Of a stretch of DNA of 64,000 nt, positions 1-11,184 are shown piece by piece. Below the pieces are notes generated by a model. It saw only the letters and a list, made by a program, of their open reading frames with translations, did no database searches and had not been told where the DNA came from. A program made the translations under genes and the position numbers. The number at the start of each line of letters is the position of its first letter. Positions within the stretch are counted from its first letter, which is position 1. Source of the DNA: Cricetomys ansorgei (taxonomy: Eukaryota; Chordata; Mammalia; Rodentia; Nesomyidae); assembly GCA_026225945.1 (NCBI GenBank), contig JAMJFZ010002594.1, forward strand, positions 924,501 to 988,500, read 5' to 3'.

Positions 1-327
1 GGCCTCTCCTCCCGCACATCTCGGCTCCCCCGGAGCAGTTACAAAGTACTTTTAATCCCCTTTATCTCAGTTCTTCCTCCAAACTGCAGAAGCTCAGGGA
101 AGAGCGGCTTCAGGGAGGGTGAGCAGGCCTTCGCAGCCTCTTTTCTTTCTCAAGACGAAAAAGCCTCACATGTAGCTCCGGCTGGCCTGGTACTACATGG
201 ACCGAGCTGGTCTCGGACTTGGGACTGGCTGCCTGCCTCCGCCTCCCAGGCACTGGCGTTTTAGGAGAGCCCTCCACACCCTGCTCTCAGCCTGAATTTC
301 TAACCAAGTTCCATATTGTTTGGGCTT

Positions 328-472
328 TTTTTTTTTTGTTTTTGTTTTTATTTTATTTTGTTTGTTTATTTTTCCAGACAGGGTTTCTCTGTTGTTAACT
401 CTGGCTGTCCTGGAACTCACTCTGTAGACCAGGCTGGCCTTGAACTCGCAGAGATCAGCCTGCACCACCTGG
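328..472 (-). mobile_element. B1 SINE, reverse orientation
   Basis: A T-rich run (the reversed A tail) leads into the B1 body read backwards: GACAGGGTTTCTCTG, then GGAACTCACTCTGTAGACCA, then GCTGGCCTTGAACTC. The distal end is slightly diverged. Confidence 0.85.
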
Positions 473-584
473 CTGGTTTGGGTGACCTAACACCTGATCT
501 CTTCCTGTTCCTGTCTTAGACAAATTTTTTAGGTTTTTAATCTTTTTTTTTTTTTTCAATTGAGAGAAGCATCTGACTTTTACA

Positions 585-750
585 TCTGTAATCTCGGCCA
601 TGTGCCAGATGGGAGGTAGAGGCAGGTGGATATCAAGGCCAGCCTGGTCTACAGAGTGAGTTCCAGGACAGCCAGAGTTACAACAGAGAAACCCTGTCTC
701 GAAAAAAACAAAAGAAAGAAAGAAAGACAGAAAAAAAAAATAAAAGAAAA
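585..750 (+). mobile_element. B1 SINE, forward orientation
   Basis: B1 body with GGCCAGCCTGGTCTACAGAG and CAGAGAAACCCTGTCTC, followed by a long A-rich tail with GAAA repeats. It forms an inverted pair with the reversed B1 at 328-472, about 115 bases apart. Confidence 0.85.
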
Positions 751-789
751 GGTTCAGAAAGAAGACCCCGACATTGTCTCCAACATTGG

Positions 790-862
790 CACAAACATAC
801 ACACACATGTGCATGCACACACATGTGCACACACATACACACAAGCACTCAAACACACACAA
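790..862. repeat. (CA)n-rich tract
   Basis: CA dinucleotides interrupted by ATGTGCATGC-type steps. Short open frames read through it are not genes. Confidence 0.9.
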
Positions 863-2137
863 CAAAACCAAACCCCCTAAAGTCCTGTCCACCTTTTCTT
901 TAGCTTTGGTAAATCTGTCAGACTTGTCTCCACGATAGCACAGGCTGGGGTGTTCCTGGAAGGGCCGTGTTGCCTTCCAGATATGCTCAGGCAAGAAGTG
1001 AGGCCCAGAGGAGCTAACAGGTGCGCCTGAGGTGCGGGACCTGGTCCGGATTGGCTGTGCCTCCCCCCCACTTGGCTGCCTCTCCAAGTCATCTCATTGC
1101 AGACGCCTGGATTACTTCTTAAGGATGGTCTTTGCTGTCCCGGCTTCTCTGGCATTCCTGACCTTATATCACCTTTCAGTGGAGAGCCTCAGAGGGTGGC
1201 CAAAAAATAAATATAACAACCCCCTCCGCCACCCATCACTTAGCAGAGTGCAACTTCTCTTATGAGTCAGGGACCCAGTGGTTTCCTGACAGGCTAGCTG
1301 GGAAGCCTGGGAAACCCAGGGAGATCACAGCCCTTGGCTCTACGACAATCCTCTAATTTTACCCCCTCCCATTCTCTCTCTCTTCTTTTTTTTTTTTTTT
1401 TGATATTTAATTATCTCATGCTTGTCCTTTTCCCGGTAACCTTATCTGAACCCTTTTATGGAACAAGGGCAGCCGAGAAATAGATACATGAGCCTTTCTC
1501 GGGTGTATAGAAAGTAACATTGTTGTTTTTAACAGATGTGCAAGGTCCATCTCTTTTCGTGGGCCTAGGCAGGTGTCCAGGTACTTTGGGCTGGACTGGG
1601 GCTTCTCAGCCTCGCTGCTGACACGGACACTCGGGGCCAGAATCTTCTCTATTAGCGCCCTGTGTCTCACCTACTAGAAGCCAATAGTAACTTCCAAAAA
1701 CCGCCCCGTGTCCCTCGTTGAAGGGATGCTGACATGTGTTGATTGCTGCTGACTTGCTTCCCTTTTGACCCTGTGGTGTGTGGAGCTTCCGGAGTTTCTC
1801 TTCTCCCTTGGAGCCCCGGAACAAACACGGTCCGTCCCCAGGGTGTGTCTCTGTAAAGTTTTACCCCGAATCTTCCTACACGGCAGGACTGGAGGGCCTT
1901 GTGGTGTACTCGTTCCTGATTGAAGTTGCCAGCTCCTGATTAATAGCCCTTGACTCCTGGTTTCCTTCCTACCTTAGCTCTGCACCCTTTCATTCTCTGT
2001 TGCCCTTGACCTCTAGCCGGATTGTTCCCAGGCAGCCTTGCGTCTGTCCTGACCATCACACTGCTCTGGAATTCTCTTCCATGCAGTGGGTGCTTAAAAA
2101 ACACACCAAGTCCCTCCAGGCCAGCCTTGTGCTCCCT

Positions 2138-2240
2138 TTTTGACAAGCCTACTTGCTACATTGCCTGGGCTCTTCTCAGAGTCCAGGCTCAAGCAATTCC
2201 CCTGCCTCAGCCCAGCTAGGGTGACAGGTGTGCAGCCTCG
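2138..2240 (-). mobile_element. Old 7SL-derived fragment (B1/proto-B1-like)
   Basis: Contains CTCAAGCAATTCCCCTGCCT and a GACAGGTGTGCAGCC end, resembling a 7SL-derived SINE read backwards and quite diverged. The family assignment is tentative. Confidence 0.4.
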
Positions 2241-2643
2241 CTTTGGAACTGGTTTTTAAGATGGTATTCCTTGGGCTCACCGGTTCCTGGCTTGACAGAG
2301 AGATAGATTTCCTTAAGACATAGCCCCGTTTCTCCTTCAAAGCAAAACCAGAATAAGGCTCAGAGCCAGTGTGCGGAGAGCCGAAGGCCGACAGAACGTG
2401 TTGGGTGACACTGTGCACAGAGGCTCTGCTCGTAGGCAAATGGGGATGAACGTTCGGAAACCTGAAAACGTGGGAAAGACTCAGAGCAGCAGCGGGTTGG
2501 CAAGGGGAGGGCAGGGGCGTGTCGGACAGGCCAGCCTCCTTCCTGGGCGCAGCTATCTTTTGCAGGTACCTGGGGGAGCTGCCCTCAGGGTTGATAGTGG
2601 TATCTGTGGGGTCACGTTCTCTCTCTCTCTCTCCCCCCTGTAG

Positions 2644-2684
2644 TTGGAGGCCGGCAGCGATGAGGAACGGAAGTTGAACCTCAG
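2644..2684 (+). CDS. Ssh1: Ssh1 exon 2 (coding)
   Basis: A 41-base exon in phase 0, reading LEAGSDEERKLNL plus two bases of a serine codon. It lies between CTGTAG at the acceptor and GTGAGC at the donor. It carries the acidic N-terminal stretch of slingshot-1 just before the regulatory domain. The frame follows from joining it to exon 3: the trailing AG plus the first C of exon 3 makes serine, giving the family sequence NLSLSESFF. If exon 1 encodes 23 residues as in the human protein (recalled, not visible here), this exon is residues 24-36. Confidence 0.95.
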
Positions 2685-2784
2685 GTGAGCTGCTTGTGTC
2701 TGTCCCTAGGTCTCATAAGCAGGTAATGAGCACTGTTGCTGCTCTTGAAAAACAGTGATGTCTTCCCCTGCGAGGTGAAAGCCG

Positions 2785-3120
2785 GAAGCGGTGCTGTGCA
2801 CTTGTAATCTCACCACTTGGGAGGAGGTGGGTCTCTGAGTTCAAGGCCAGCCTGGTCTACAGTCTTATAAGTTCCTGGTTATTGTTCAGGCCTGTAATTC
2901 CAGCAGTAGGTGGAGGCTGGAGGATTTCGAATTTAAGGCCTGCTTGGGCTGCGCAGTGAGAACTTGCCCAAGGGAGGGGGGGAGGAAGGAATATTACGTG
3001 TGTGGAGTTGGATGTGGCGGTATACACGTGTGATCCCAGCTGAGACAGGACTGAGAGTCAGAAACCAGCTCGGACTGCATGGTAAGACCCCTGTCTTTAA
3101 GAAAAGATAGCAGAGAGCTA
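2785..3120 (+). mobile_element. Cluster of degenerate B1/B4-type SINEs
   Basis: Three successive blocks (about 2785-2880, 2885-2990, 3005-3120) each show the start of a B1-like unit (TGTAATCTCACCACTTGGGA, CTGTAATTCCAGCAG, TGTGATCCCAGCTGAGACAG). Only the first has a clear GGCCAGCCTGGTCTACAG core. Confidence 0.55.
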
Positions 3121-3389
3121 TCTCCTGTTACCCACAAGGCCTTGGGTCCATCTGCAGCACCACAATAAGTGAAAAGTCAAGACAAAGTCATACGTGTTAG
3201 CTGTTCACTGCTGTGGGTATGAGGAAGGGCTGGGGGTCAGACATGAGGTCTCAAGTGTACGGAGCAAGTGCTCACCAGTAAACAACGCCCCAGCTGGTAC
3301 CTGCCTTGATACAGGGTATCATTTGGAAAAGGAGGGAAGTGATTGTTCTTACTCTGTACCCTTCTCTGTTGTCTTTTTGTTACATTTAT

Positions 3390-4292
3390 TTGTGTGCGTG
3401 TCTGTGTGTGCGCGTGTCTGTGTGTCTGTGTGAGTGTGCATGCGTGTGAGTGTGCATGCGTGTGTGTGTATGTGTATGCGGGTGCATGTATATGTGTGTC
3501 TGCATGTGTGTGTGCATGTGTGTATCCGTGTGCGCATGTCTGTGTGTGCGCGTGTCTGTGTGTGTGAGTGTGCATGTGTGTATGTGTGTATACGTGTGTG
3601 TATGTGTGAATGTTAGTGTGTATGTGTATGCGTGTGCATGTATATGTGTGTGCGTTTGTTTCTGTGTGTATCTGTGTGTGCATGTGTGTGTTTGTGTGTA
3701 TCCGTGTGTGTGTGCGTGCGTGCGTGTATGTGTGTGTGTATGTATCTGTGTGTGTGCGTGTCTTGTGTGTCTGTGTGAGTGTGCATGTGTGTGAATGTGC
3801 ATGCGTGTGTTTATGTGTGTATACGTGTGTGTGTGAATGTTAGTGTGTATGTGTATGGGTGTGCATGTATATGTGTGTGCGTTTGTTTCTGTGTGTATCC
3901 ATGTGTGTGCATGTGTGTGTTTATGTGTGTATCCGTGTGTGCGTGTCTGTGTGTGTGTGAGTGTGCATGCGTGTGTGTGTGTATGCGTGTGTGTATGTGT
4001 GAATGTTAGTGTGTATGTGTATGCATGTGCATGTATATGTGTGTACGATTGTTTCTGTGTGTATCTGTGTGTGCATGTGTGTGTTTATGTGTGTATCCGT
4101 GTGTGCGTGTCTGTGTGTGTGTGAGTGTGCATGCGTGTTTGTGTGTGTATGCGTGTGTGTATGTGTGAATGTTAGTGTGTATGCGTGTGCATGTATATGT
4201 GTGTGCGTTTGTTTCTGTGTGTATCCGTGTGTGTGCATGTGTGTGTTTATGTGTGTATCCGTGTGTGTGTGTGTGTATGTGTGTGTATCAGA
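3390..4292. repeat. TG-rich minisatellite with ~165-bp higher-order unit
   Basis: About 900 bases of TG/TGTA/TGCA steps. The motif GAATGTTAGTGTGTATG recurs at 3608, 3835, 4001 and 4165, so the last intervals are 166 and 164 bases and the first is longer (227). This nested periodicity indicates unequal exchange or amplification of a composite unit rather than simple slippage. Long open frames on both strands are by-products of the repeat. Confidence 0.95.
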
Positions 4293-4602
4293 GAACAACT
4301 TGGAACAGACAGTTTTCCTTTCCTCCCATGTGTGTCCTGTGAGTTGGGCTCAGGTCTCAGTGTTGGCAGCCAGCACTGCCTGCTGGGCCCTCTCACTGGC
4401 CCCCAGTGCGTCCTTGTGGAAGGAAGTCCTGTGTGTTTAGTAACGGTTACAGTGTGCCTTTTCTTTTTCATCCTGCTTTGACAAGCAGGTCAGAACGTCA
4501 CTTCTTGGAAATGGACCCTCAGCCGGCTCTGCTGACCGGTTCCCGCGAGGCGGGCTTGCGTGAGCTGTGGCTGATCGGTAGCTGTGCTCAGTTAACCTTC
4601 TC

Positions 4603-4680
4603 AAGGGCTGGAGACGGCTCAGAGGTTAAGAACACTGGCTGCTCTTGCAGAGGACCTGAGTTCAGTTCTAGCGCGCGCGT

Positions 4681-4721
<41 letters not shown>

Positions 4722-4865
4722 GGCTCACTCCCACTTGTAACTCCGGCTCCAGGGCATCTGACTTCCCATTGGCCTTGGGCACAGGGCACCCGATGGGTGC
4801 ACAGAGATATATATATGCTCGCAGAGTTCCCAGACACATGAAATAATAATACATTTTTAAAAATT
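4603..4865 (+). mobile_element. B2 SINE interrupted by a CA expansion
   Basis: B2 head GGGCTGGAGACGGCTCAGAG with the tRNA-like promoter region and GACCTGAGTTCAGTTC. A (CA)n run at about 4684-4718 follows, then the B2 3' half and an A/T-rich tail ending near 4865. Confidence 0.85.
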
Positions 4866-5029
4866 CCCTTAAGATGTGGTCATCAGTTACTGTATTTGCT
4901 CAAGGACACCAAAGTCATCTTGGCTCTTCTTTACCAAAAATGCAAGCTCCCTTCTCTTTTCCTGTCTGAGGGAGGTCTTAACCGTCGCTGGATGTCAATA
5001 TGTAAGTGCACTGAACAAACTTTTGTTAA

Positions 5030-5145
5030 TCTTAAGATTTATTTGTGTGTCTGAGTGTTTTATCTGCATGTATACACACCACATTCATGCCTAGGGATGG
5101 TCGTGAGCCACCGTGTGGGTGCTGGGAACTGAACCGCTGGGCGGG
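5030..5145 (-). mobile_element. B2/B3-class SINE, reverse
   Basis: Starts with AAGATTTATTTGTGTG and continues with GTGAGCCACCGTGTGGGTGC and TGGGAACTGAACC, the reverse of a B2-type body. Confidence 0.7.
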
Positions 5146-5942
5146 GGGATAAAGACCAGTAATCGTAAAAGGAAAGAAGGGTGTGCAGCCCGCCAGCCTT
5201 TCAGTACTGTGCTCAGTGCCATTCAGTACTGTTCTCTGGTGTTCTGCTTAAACTCTTGTGTCTGTCCTGTGTGTTTGAGTGAAGGAGGGAAGCCTTCCGC
5301 TGTGATCAGGGCATGTCTTATCCGTGGGGAAGCCCTGTCCTGAAGAAATCAAACAATTGCTATTGCAGTCGCAGGCCCTCGTCGTGGTGTTGGGCTGAGC
5401 GAAGGACACTGGGCTTCCCACCCTTGGTTTTAGGTAGTTTGTGGCCCAGGTTAAGGTCCTGGCTAGAGACACTGGCTCCCGGGGGCAGCAGTGGACTGCC
5501 TTTTGGTACATTCTCCTCTGTGTGGGAGGAGGGTCTGTGGGATCTGGATGTTGGGAGGAGAGCTTGATGAGGGTGGGGCCCCCCCAGCCTCTGCAGCTTC
5601 CTGTGTCCTGCTCCTATGACCCCTCCCTTCTACCCCCCACGGTCCCTTCCTCTCTGGGCACTGGGCCAGGGAGGGCAGTGAGTGAGTTTTGTCTTTAATG
5701 ACCCTTAATTAGCAGAATGTGTAGTCCTTGAAGATGTCTGTAGCCAAGAACTCAGAATGTGCAGTGATAAACTGTGACCGCGGTCCTTTCGCGGTAACAA
5801 AAGGGAAAGCTGTGGGTTTGGAGCTTCGGGGGACCTGACACAGGATGGGAGTCTGTCTTAGCAAAGTGGCAGCTTACTCCAGGCGACGCATCTGAAGCTC
5901 AAGCTTCCTGCTTGAAATGCTCTGCAAAGTGAAGTGTCTGTG

Positions 5943-6050
5943 ACAAGGGGTCCAGGCCTGTCACCCCAGCTCTCTAGAGGCTGAGGCAAGAGGGGCTCAG
6001 AGGCTTACAGAGTTCAAGGGCAGCCGGGGTTTTATCACAAGACCCTGCTT
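5943..6050 (+). mobile_element. B1-like SINE
   Basis: CAGGCCTGTCACCCCAGCTC, GAGGCTGAGGCAAGAGG and ACAGAGTTCAAGGGCAGCC, ending in CAAGACCCTGCTTAAA. It is diverged, and its tail runs into the CA/TA tract. Confidence 0.55.
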
Positions 6051-6052
6051 AA

Positions 6053-6478
6053 ACACACACACACACATATATACACATAGACATACCAGACACACATATA
6101 CACCACACACACACACACACACAGCACACACATACACCACACACATACGTACCACACACACACACATACACATATATATATGTGTATATATATATGTATA
6201 TACACATATACATATCACACACACACACATATACACATATATATGTGTACATGTATGTATGTATATACACATATACATACCAGACACACACACACACACA
6301 GCACACACATATACCACACACATACGTACCAGGCACACACACACACACATACACACATATATATATATGTGTGTATATATATATATATATGTATATACAC
6401 ATATACATACCAGACACACATACACACACACACACACATACACATTCCAGATACACACACACCACATACACATGCATG
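6053..6478. repeat. CA/TA alternating tract
   Basis: Alternating purine-pyrimidine DNA of CACACA, CATATA and TATATG blocks. A module with GTATATACACATATACATAC recurs near 6261 and 6391, about 130 bases apart. The TATATA cores are self-complementary and CA/TG alternation favours left-handed DNA. Confidence 0.9.
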
Positions 6479-7065
6479 TGAGGCTGTACCTCCAGGCTGA
6501 CAGCCCAGGGTCCCTCTGGAGTTCAGTGGGACCGTCCATTTGAGCCAGTTCTTTTGGACTTGTGGATGAGGGAACTGACTGAAGGGCTTGAGGCAGTTCC
6601 AGGACCAGAACCCAGAACTCCCCTTGACTACTGGGATGTCAGATCCATCTGCCAGAGCTAGGCCCTTTTCACAACAGGATCCCAAAGCCACTGTGGCCAC
6701 AGGGAGAGAGAGCCCCAGCTGGAGCGGGGCCCTGGGTTCTGCTTGTCTTCTCAGCCTTTCTTTCAGTCTTCTTGACTCGCCTTGACGGTTCACCCTCCCC
6801 TTCCAGGCAAAGGACACCATCCTGCTTTCTAACAAGGAAGTTCTGTGTCCAGGCTTGACCTTTGACAGGCACTGCTCATTTGCATTTCAGATCTCCTCTC
6901 CCTAAACCTCTCCTAGAAAAACAAAACAAACGTGAATGGTGGACCGCCAGGTGGCTTTGTTTGAGGCAGTAGGGTGAGGGAGAGGTTTTTCCTTGTTCTC
7001 GATCTGTCCAGAATGGTAAACAGCCATTATTTAGGCTCTAAGGTAGGGGGAAAGACTGGGAAGTG

Positions 7066-7107
7066 GGTGGGACGGGGTAGAGGCGGGGTGGGGTGGGGTG
7101 GGGGTGC
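7066..7107 (+). other. G-quadruplex-prone G tract
   Basis: Repeated GGGGT units (GGGGTGGGGTGGGGTGGGG) give at least four G runs with one-base loops on the transcribed-sense strand, within intron 2. Confidence 0.7.
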
Positions 7108-9280
7108 TCCCTCCGCTCTCTGTCCTTGATTACAGCTGGAACCTTGTAGCCTTGGGTTCTGCACGCAGCTCTCCTCTGCTGTGGATGGCAGGCGTGAACG
7201 TTACATTGTTGCTGGTGTGTGCCGGCCTAAGGTCTTGCCCCGGGGTGCATATCTTCCTTTTATGTTTTTAGCTGTCACTCACTCACTTGGCCATACAGTG
7301 TAGGGACTGTTTACCCTCGGTCACATGGTACTGCAGATCACCACAAAGCGTGCACGCCCGCGTGTTTGTCTCTGGGAGGGATTCCCTCATATCCCTTTGG
7401 GTGGAGGGACAGCTGGTCCGCCCTTCTGGGTCAGCTAGGAGATTGGATTGGCTCATCTATCTGCAGCACACTGTTGAATCCCGTTCAGTCTCCCGGGTCT
7501 CCTCGACAGTGCCGCAGTCCTTCCTGCTTCTCCCTCCCAGTCCCCCACACCTCTGAGTTCTGCCTTCCCTCCCCCCACCCTGTACCGCCCACATCCCATT
7601 TCTGCACCCCGCAGGGCAGCTCCTGCCTCCTGACCTGCTCCCCCAAGCTATCTCTTCAGCGGGCTGCATCCTTCCCCGCCTCCTGAAGTGTGCGCCCCTC
7701 ACGCTGGCGACTTCCCTGGTACCAGAGAGAGCAGGCAGCCCTCTTGTGTCTGTGATGGAGGCTGGCCATCCGCTCCTCGTGTTGCCGCTGTGATTTTGTC
7801 GCGCGCTGTCGCCAGGGCTGTTACTGATACGACTCAGCTCTCATCCCACACCTGGTGTTTACATGGTTGAAGGGGATAAAGATCAGACTTTGTAGTCAAT
7901 TATAAACACGAGAGACAGCAGGCAGCGGGTGACGAGCATATGGGCCCCGAATCAGGTAAGTCTGTGTGTGGGTCCTGGCCTTCGTCTCTGTGGGTCTCAT
8001 CTGTGGAAAGTTCTCTGTGTGGGATCAGACGTTGGTGTGCTCGTTGGGTATGTGTGAGCTTGATGTCTCCCTCTGGTGTGGCTTCAGTAACGTGTTGGCT
8101 GCTGGCACAGGTGAGTGGCCCTAAAGTGTCCAGCCTGAGAAAGTCACCAGGGGTACCCTCACCTGGAGGAGCCTGCCCCCCACACCTGACTACATACGTG
8201 GGGCATCAGGGAGCTTAACGCTGGCAGCTTCTCTGAAGACCTTCTGGAAAGTGCCTAGGCATCGATTATCTCACACCCAGACGAAGGGGGCAGATACTGA
8301 GTGACGCTCTCCCTCAGCCCCCTCGTGACCCCTGGCTTTCTGTATGTGCGCCTGGCTGCTGGCCTCTTCTGGAAGCAGCATGGTTAAGGCTGGGAGCCAC
8401 AGAGCAGGTGCCCTGCTGACAGTGGCTCCCAGGAGCCATTCAGGCTGGCGGGAGGCAGGAGTGGGTGTGTGCCAGGTGGGACACTGGGGAGGCGATACAG
8501 CTGTATCATCCCCAGATGTGGATCAGGGGTGGGGCTTCTTCTTTAGTCTGGTGTTTCCGAGCCAGGTCCACAAACATGTCCACTAGACCTTCCCCTTTTG
8601 TCCCCTGCCCGGAGGATGTCGGGGTCAGGGCAGCAAGCTTGGCCTCTGGTTCTTTTGGCTTTGGAGGTAAGCCATAAGCTCCCTTGTCCCCTCTATCTGC
8701 CTTTCCCCATACTACTTCCCCTGTGGTCTTGCCTTGGGGTTCCATTCTCTGTAGCTGCTGGGAGTGCAGCTCTTCTCTTTCCCTGCCCCACAGTGTCAAA
8801 TTGGGCCAGTGTGTCCCTGCTCTGCAGACCTCTCTGCTGCTTGTGTTTTGAAAACCCTGCCTGTGTCCTGCCTACGCTTGGGTCTCTCTCTGCTTTGCTC
8901 ATGGTTTGTTTCAGAGGGTTTTGAGCCCCTGTTGACACCCCTCCAGGCAAAGTCCTCTGAGGTGTTGGACACCCACTGTGTCTGTGCTCCATGTGGGAGA
9001 TGACATGCAGGAGTATAAGTCAGTGAGTGGCTCAGTCACCTCATACTAAGTAACAAGTTGCTAGAAACTTTACAACTGAAACCAAATACATTTTTTGCTC
9101 AGTGGTAGCAGTTTATGGTTGTATAAGAAAGCAGCCCCACTCAGCAGGGCCAGAGACACTTGAAGGACTCTTCTTCCTGGTCTCTAACCTCAGTGCCTTG
9201 GATGGCCTGTAGTGTCTTACAGATCAGACTTTCTGTCTTATGCACTGTGATCTTGAGCTACTTAGGAAGCATGACAGAGA

Positions 9281-9982
9281 CACCTGTGGGCCAGTCTCTG
9301 TGCACCTGTGGGCCAGTCTCTGTACACCTGGTCCCAGTCTGCACCTGTGGGCCAGTCTCTGTACACCTGGTCCCAGTCTGCACCTGTGGGCCAGTCTCTG
9401 TGCACCTGTGGGCCAGTCTCTGTACACCTGGTCCCAGTCTGCACCTGTGGGCCAGTCTCTGTGCACCTGTGGGCCAGTCTCTGTGCACCTGGTCCCAGTC
9501 TGCACCTGTGGGCCAGTCTGCACCTGTGGGCCAGTCTCTGTGCACCTGGTCCCAGTCTGCACCTGTGGGCCAGTCTCTGTGCACCTGGTCCCAGTCTGCA
9601 CCTGTGGGCCAGTCTGCACCTGTGGGCCAGTCTCTGTGCACCTGGTCCCAGTCTGCACCTGAGGGCCAGTCTCTGTGCACCTGGTCCCAGTCTGCACCTG
9701 TGGGCCAGTCTGCACCTGTGGGCCAGTCTCTGTGCACCTGGTCCCAGTCTGCACCTGTGGGCCAGTCTGCACCTGTGGGCCAGTCTCTGTGCACCTGGTC
9801 CCAGTCTGCACCTGAGGGCCAGTCTCTGTGCACCCGGTCCCAGTCTGCACCTGTGGGCCAGTCTGCACCTGTGGGCCAGTCTCTGTGCACCTGGTCCCAG
9901 TCTGCACCTGAGGGCCAGTCTCTGTGCACCCGGTCCCAGTCTGCACCTGTGGGCCAGTCTCTGTGCACCCGGTCCCAGTCTG
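9281..9982. repeat. Three-module minisatellite (VNTR), 36 modules
   Basis: The 702 bases parse without remainder into three related modules: A1 CACCTGTGGGCCAGTCTCTG plus TG or TA (22 bases), A2 CACCTGTGGGCCAGTCTG (18) and B CACCTGGTCCCAGTCTG (17). Module order is A1A1B, A1B, A1A1B, A1A1B, A2A1B, A1B, A2A1B, A1B, A2A1B, A2A1B, A1B, A2A1B, A1B, A1B. Three A modules read CACCTGAGG and three B modules read CACCCGG, clustered toward the 3' end. Because 39-base and 57-base composites are multiples of three, several frames stay open on both strands; these are not genes. Confidence 0.97.
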
Positions 9983-10006
9983 CTTAGGATCCTCTCGTTA
10001 ACTAAC

Positions 10007-10105
10007 CCCTCCTGAGAACCTACTGTGCGCCAGGTTTCGCTCTGGCAGCTGGGAACGTAGCTGTGGGCAAGACATATGTGCTTCTTCATGATGTACTGGG
10101 AGGCA
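10007..10105 (+). mobile_element. Ancient L2/MIR-like fragment
   Basis: CTGAGAACCTACTGTGCGCC followed by a CTCTGGCAGCTGGGAACG block resembles the old mammalian repeat segment with 'cactgtgtgccagg' and 'gctgggat'. It directly abuts the minisatellite. Confidence 0.5.
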
Positions 10106-10754
10106 AGACCGGGAGGAAGATAAACAGGTCTGGTAACGGCGTGTCACGCTTGCTAACGAGAAGGCGCAGCAGGGGGGGATGCTCAGTCAGGTCGCTCCAT
10201 CCCGCCGTTCACTTTAATCCAGTTCTTCATCCGTGCGAGAGGCTGGTAAGCAAGGCAGCACTGCGTTCCGCCTAAAGCAAGCGTTGTGGTGTAGCGCTCT
10301 CCGCGTGCTGTGACCGGCCGAACCATGCAGAAGTAATTTACTGTGGGCCTGTGTCTGGGCAGTGAGCGCGAACAGCGTCTGTTCCCACTGTTGTCCTGAC
10401 AGCACGCACACCCGTTGCTTTTCTTAGCCACGTGGCAAAATGCTTGACAAGCACCGTGATGGGGAAGGGTCATCTCGCCTCTGTGCGGAGGCCTGCAGTC
10501 CCACCGCGGTGGAGAGGGCGCGGCTGCGGCGGTGGTGTGGCGGTAGGAGCGTGGGGCAGCCTGCTCACGTCGCAGTAGATTAGGAACACTGCGCCAGAGT
10601 TGCAGCCCGAGTGGGCCCCGCACCCAGAAGCCTCCAGAGCGGTGCTGCTGGCTGGGACCAAGTGGCCAAAGCCGGGAGCCGGTGAGCATCTCACTCACCC
10701 CACAGCAGCGGGTGGGGCTCAGCTGTGCCTCCCTGGGCCCTGACGTGCGCCTGT

Positions 10755-10865
10755 GGAGGTCGGAGGAAAGCTCGGGGGGTCTTCTCCCCTCCGCTCTCTG
10801 GGATCTAACTCGGGCCATCACTTGAAGGCAGGCGCCCGTACGCACTGAGCCGTCCTGACAGCCCG
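10755..10865 (-). mobile_element. B2/B3-class SINE, reverse
   Basis: GGAGGTCGGAGGAAAG start, GGGATCTAACTCGGG, and a terminal CACTGAGCCGTCCTGACAGC, which is the reversed tRNA-like head. Confidence 0.65.
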
Positions 10866-11184
10866 GAAGATTCTAGTTCAGAATTTGTTTTCACTATGCC
10901 AAGATTTAAAATGTAGCACACCGTCCCGCGGCAGAGACACATGAGAAGGCGAAGAGTTAAATTGATTCCGCACAGCTTAATTAAATTCACTGCCACAGTT
11001 AAAGTGAATTACACTTGAGTGGGTTTCATTAAACTTTTGAAATGCCAATCCTTAGATTCTAAAAGAACGCCGGGGGCTGCTCTCACTGCCCCCTGCGCGC
11101 CACTCCCGGAGCGGCACACCAGCGGGGCTGTGCGGGCTGTCACACACGACGGCCCTCAGCTCTCATCCTCCAGCGTGGCTTCGG

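Larger units (their letters stand above)
1..2643 (+). other. Ssh1: Ssh1 intron 1, 3' end
   Basis: Noncoding lead-in to the first visible exon. It ends in a CT-rich tract and a TAG acceptor at 2641-2643. It contains a B1 fragment near 165-256, an inverted B1 pair (328-472 and 585-750), a short CA tract (790-862) and an old B1-like fragment (about 2138-2240). I see nothing supported between about 870 and 2130 apart from short T runs. Exon 1 with the start codon is not in the window. Confidence 0.85.

Noticed and set aside
1..2643. Ssh1 exon 1 or an alternative start exon
   Set aside because: No frame ending at a donor and joining exon 2 in phase 0 with slingshot-like sequence was seen.
3237..4298. 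Cys/Val-rich and His/Thr-rich frames over the TG minisatellite
   Set aside because: Dinucleotide repeats lack stops in some frames; no coding evidence.
5997..6539. 180-residue minus-strand frame rich in Cys, Val, Tyr
   Set aside because: Covers the CA/TA tract only.
9281..9982. Spaced direct repeats resembling a CRISPR array
   Set aside because: There are no unique spacers and no cas genes; the units are contiguous, related modules in a mammalian intron.
9160..9987. 275-residue open frame with repeats, and its counterparts on both strands
   Set aside because: It is the minisatellite read in frame; codon content simply mirrors the DNA modules.
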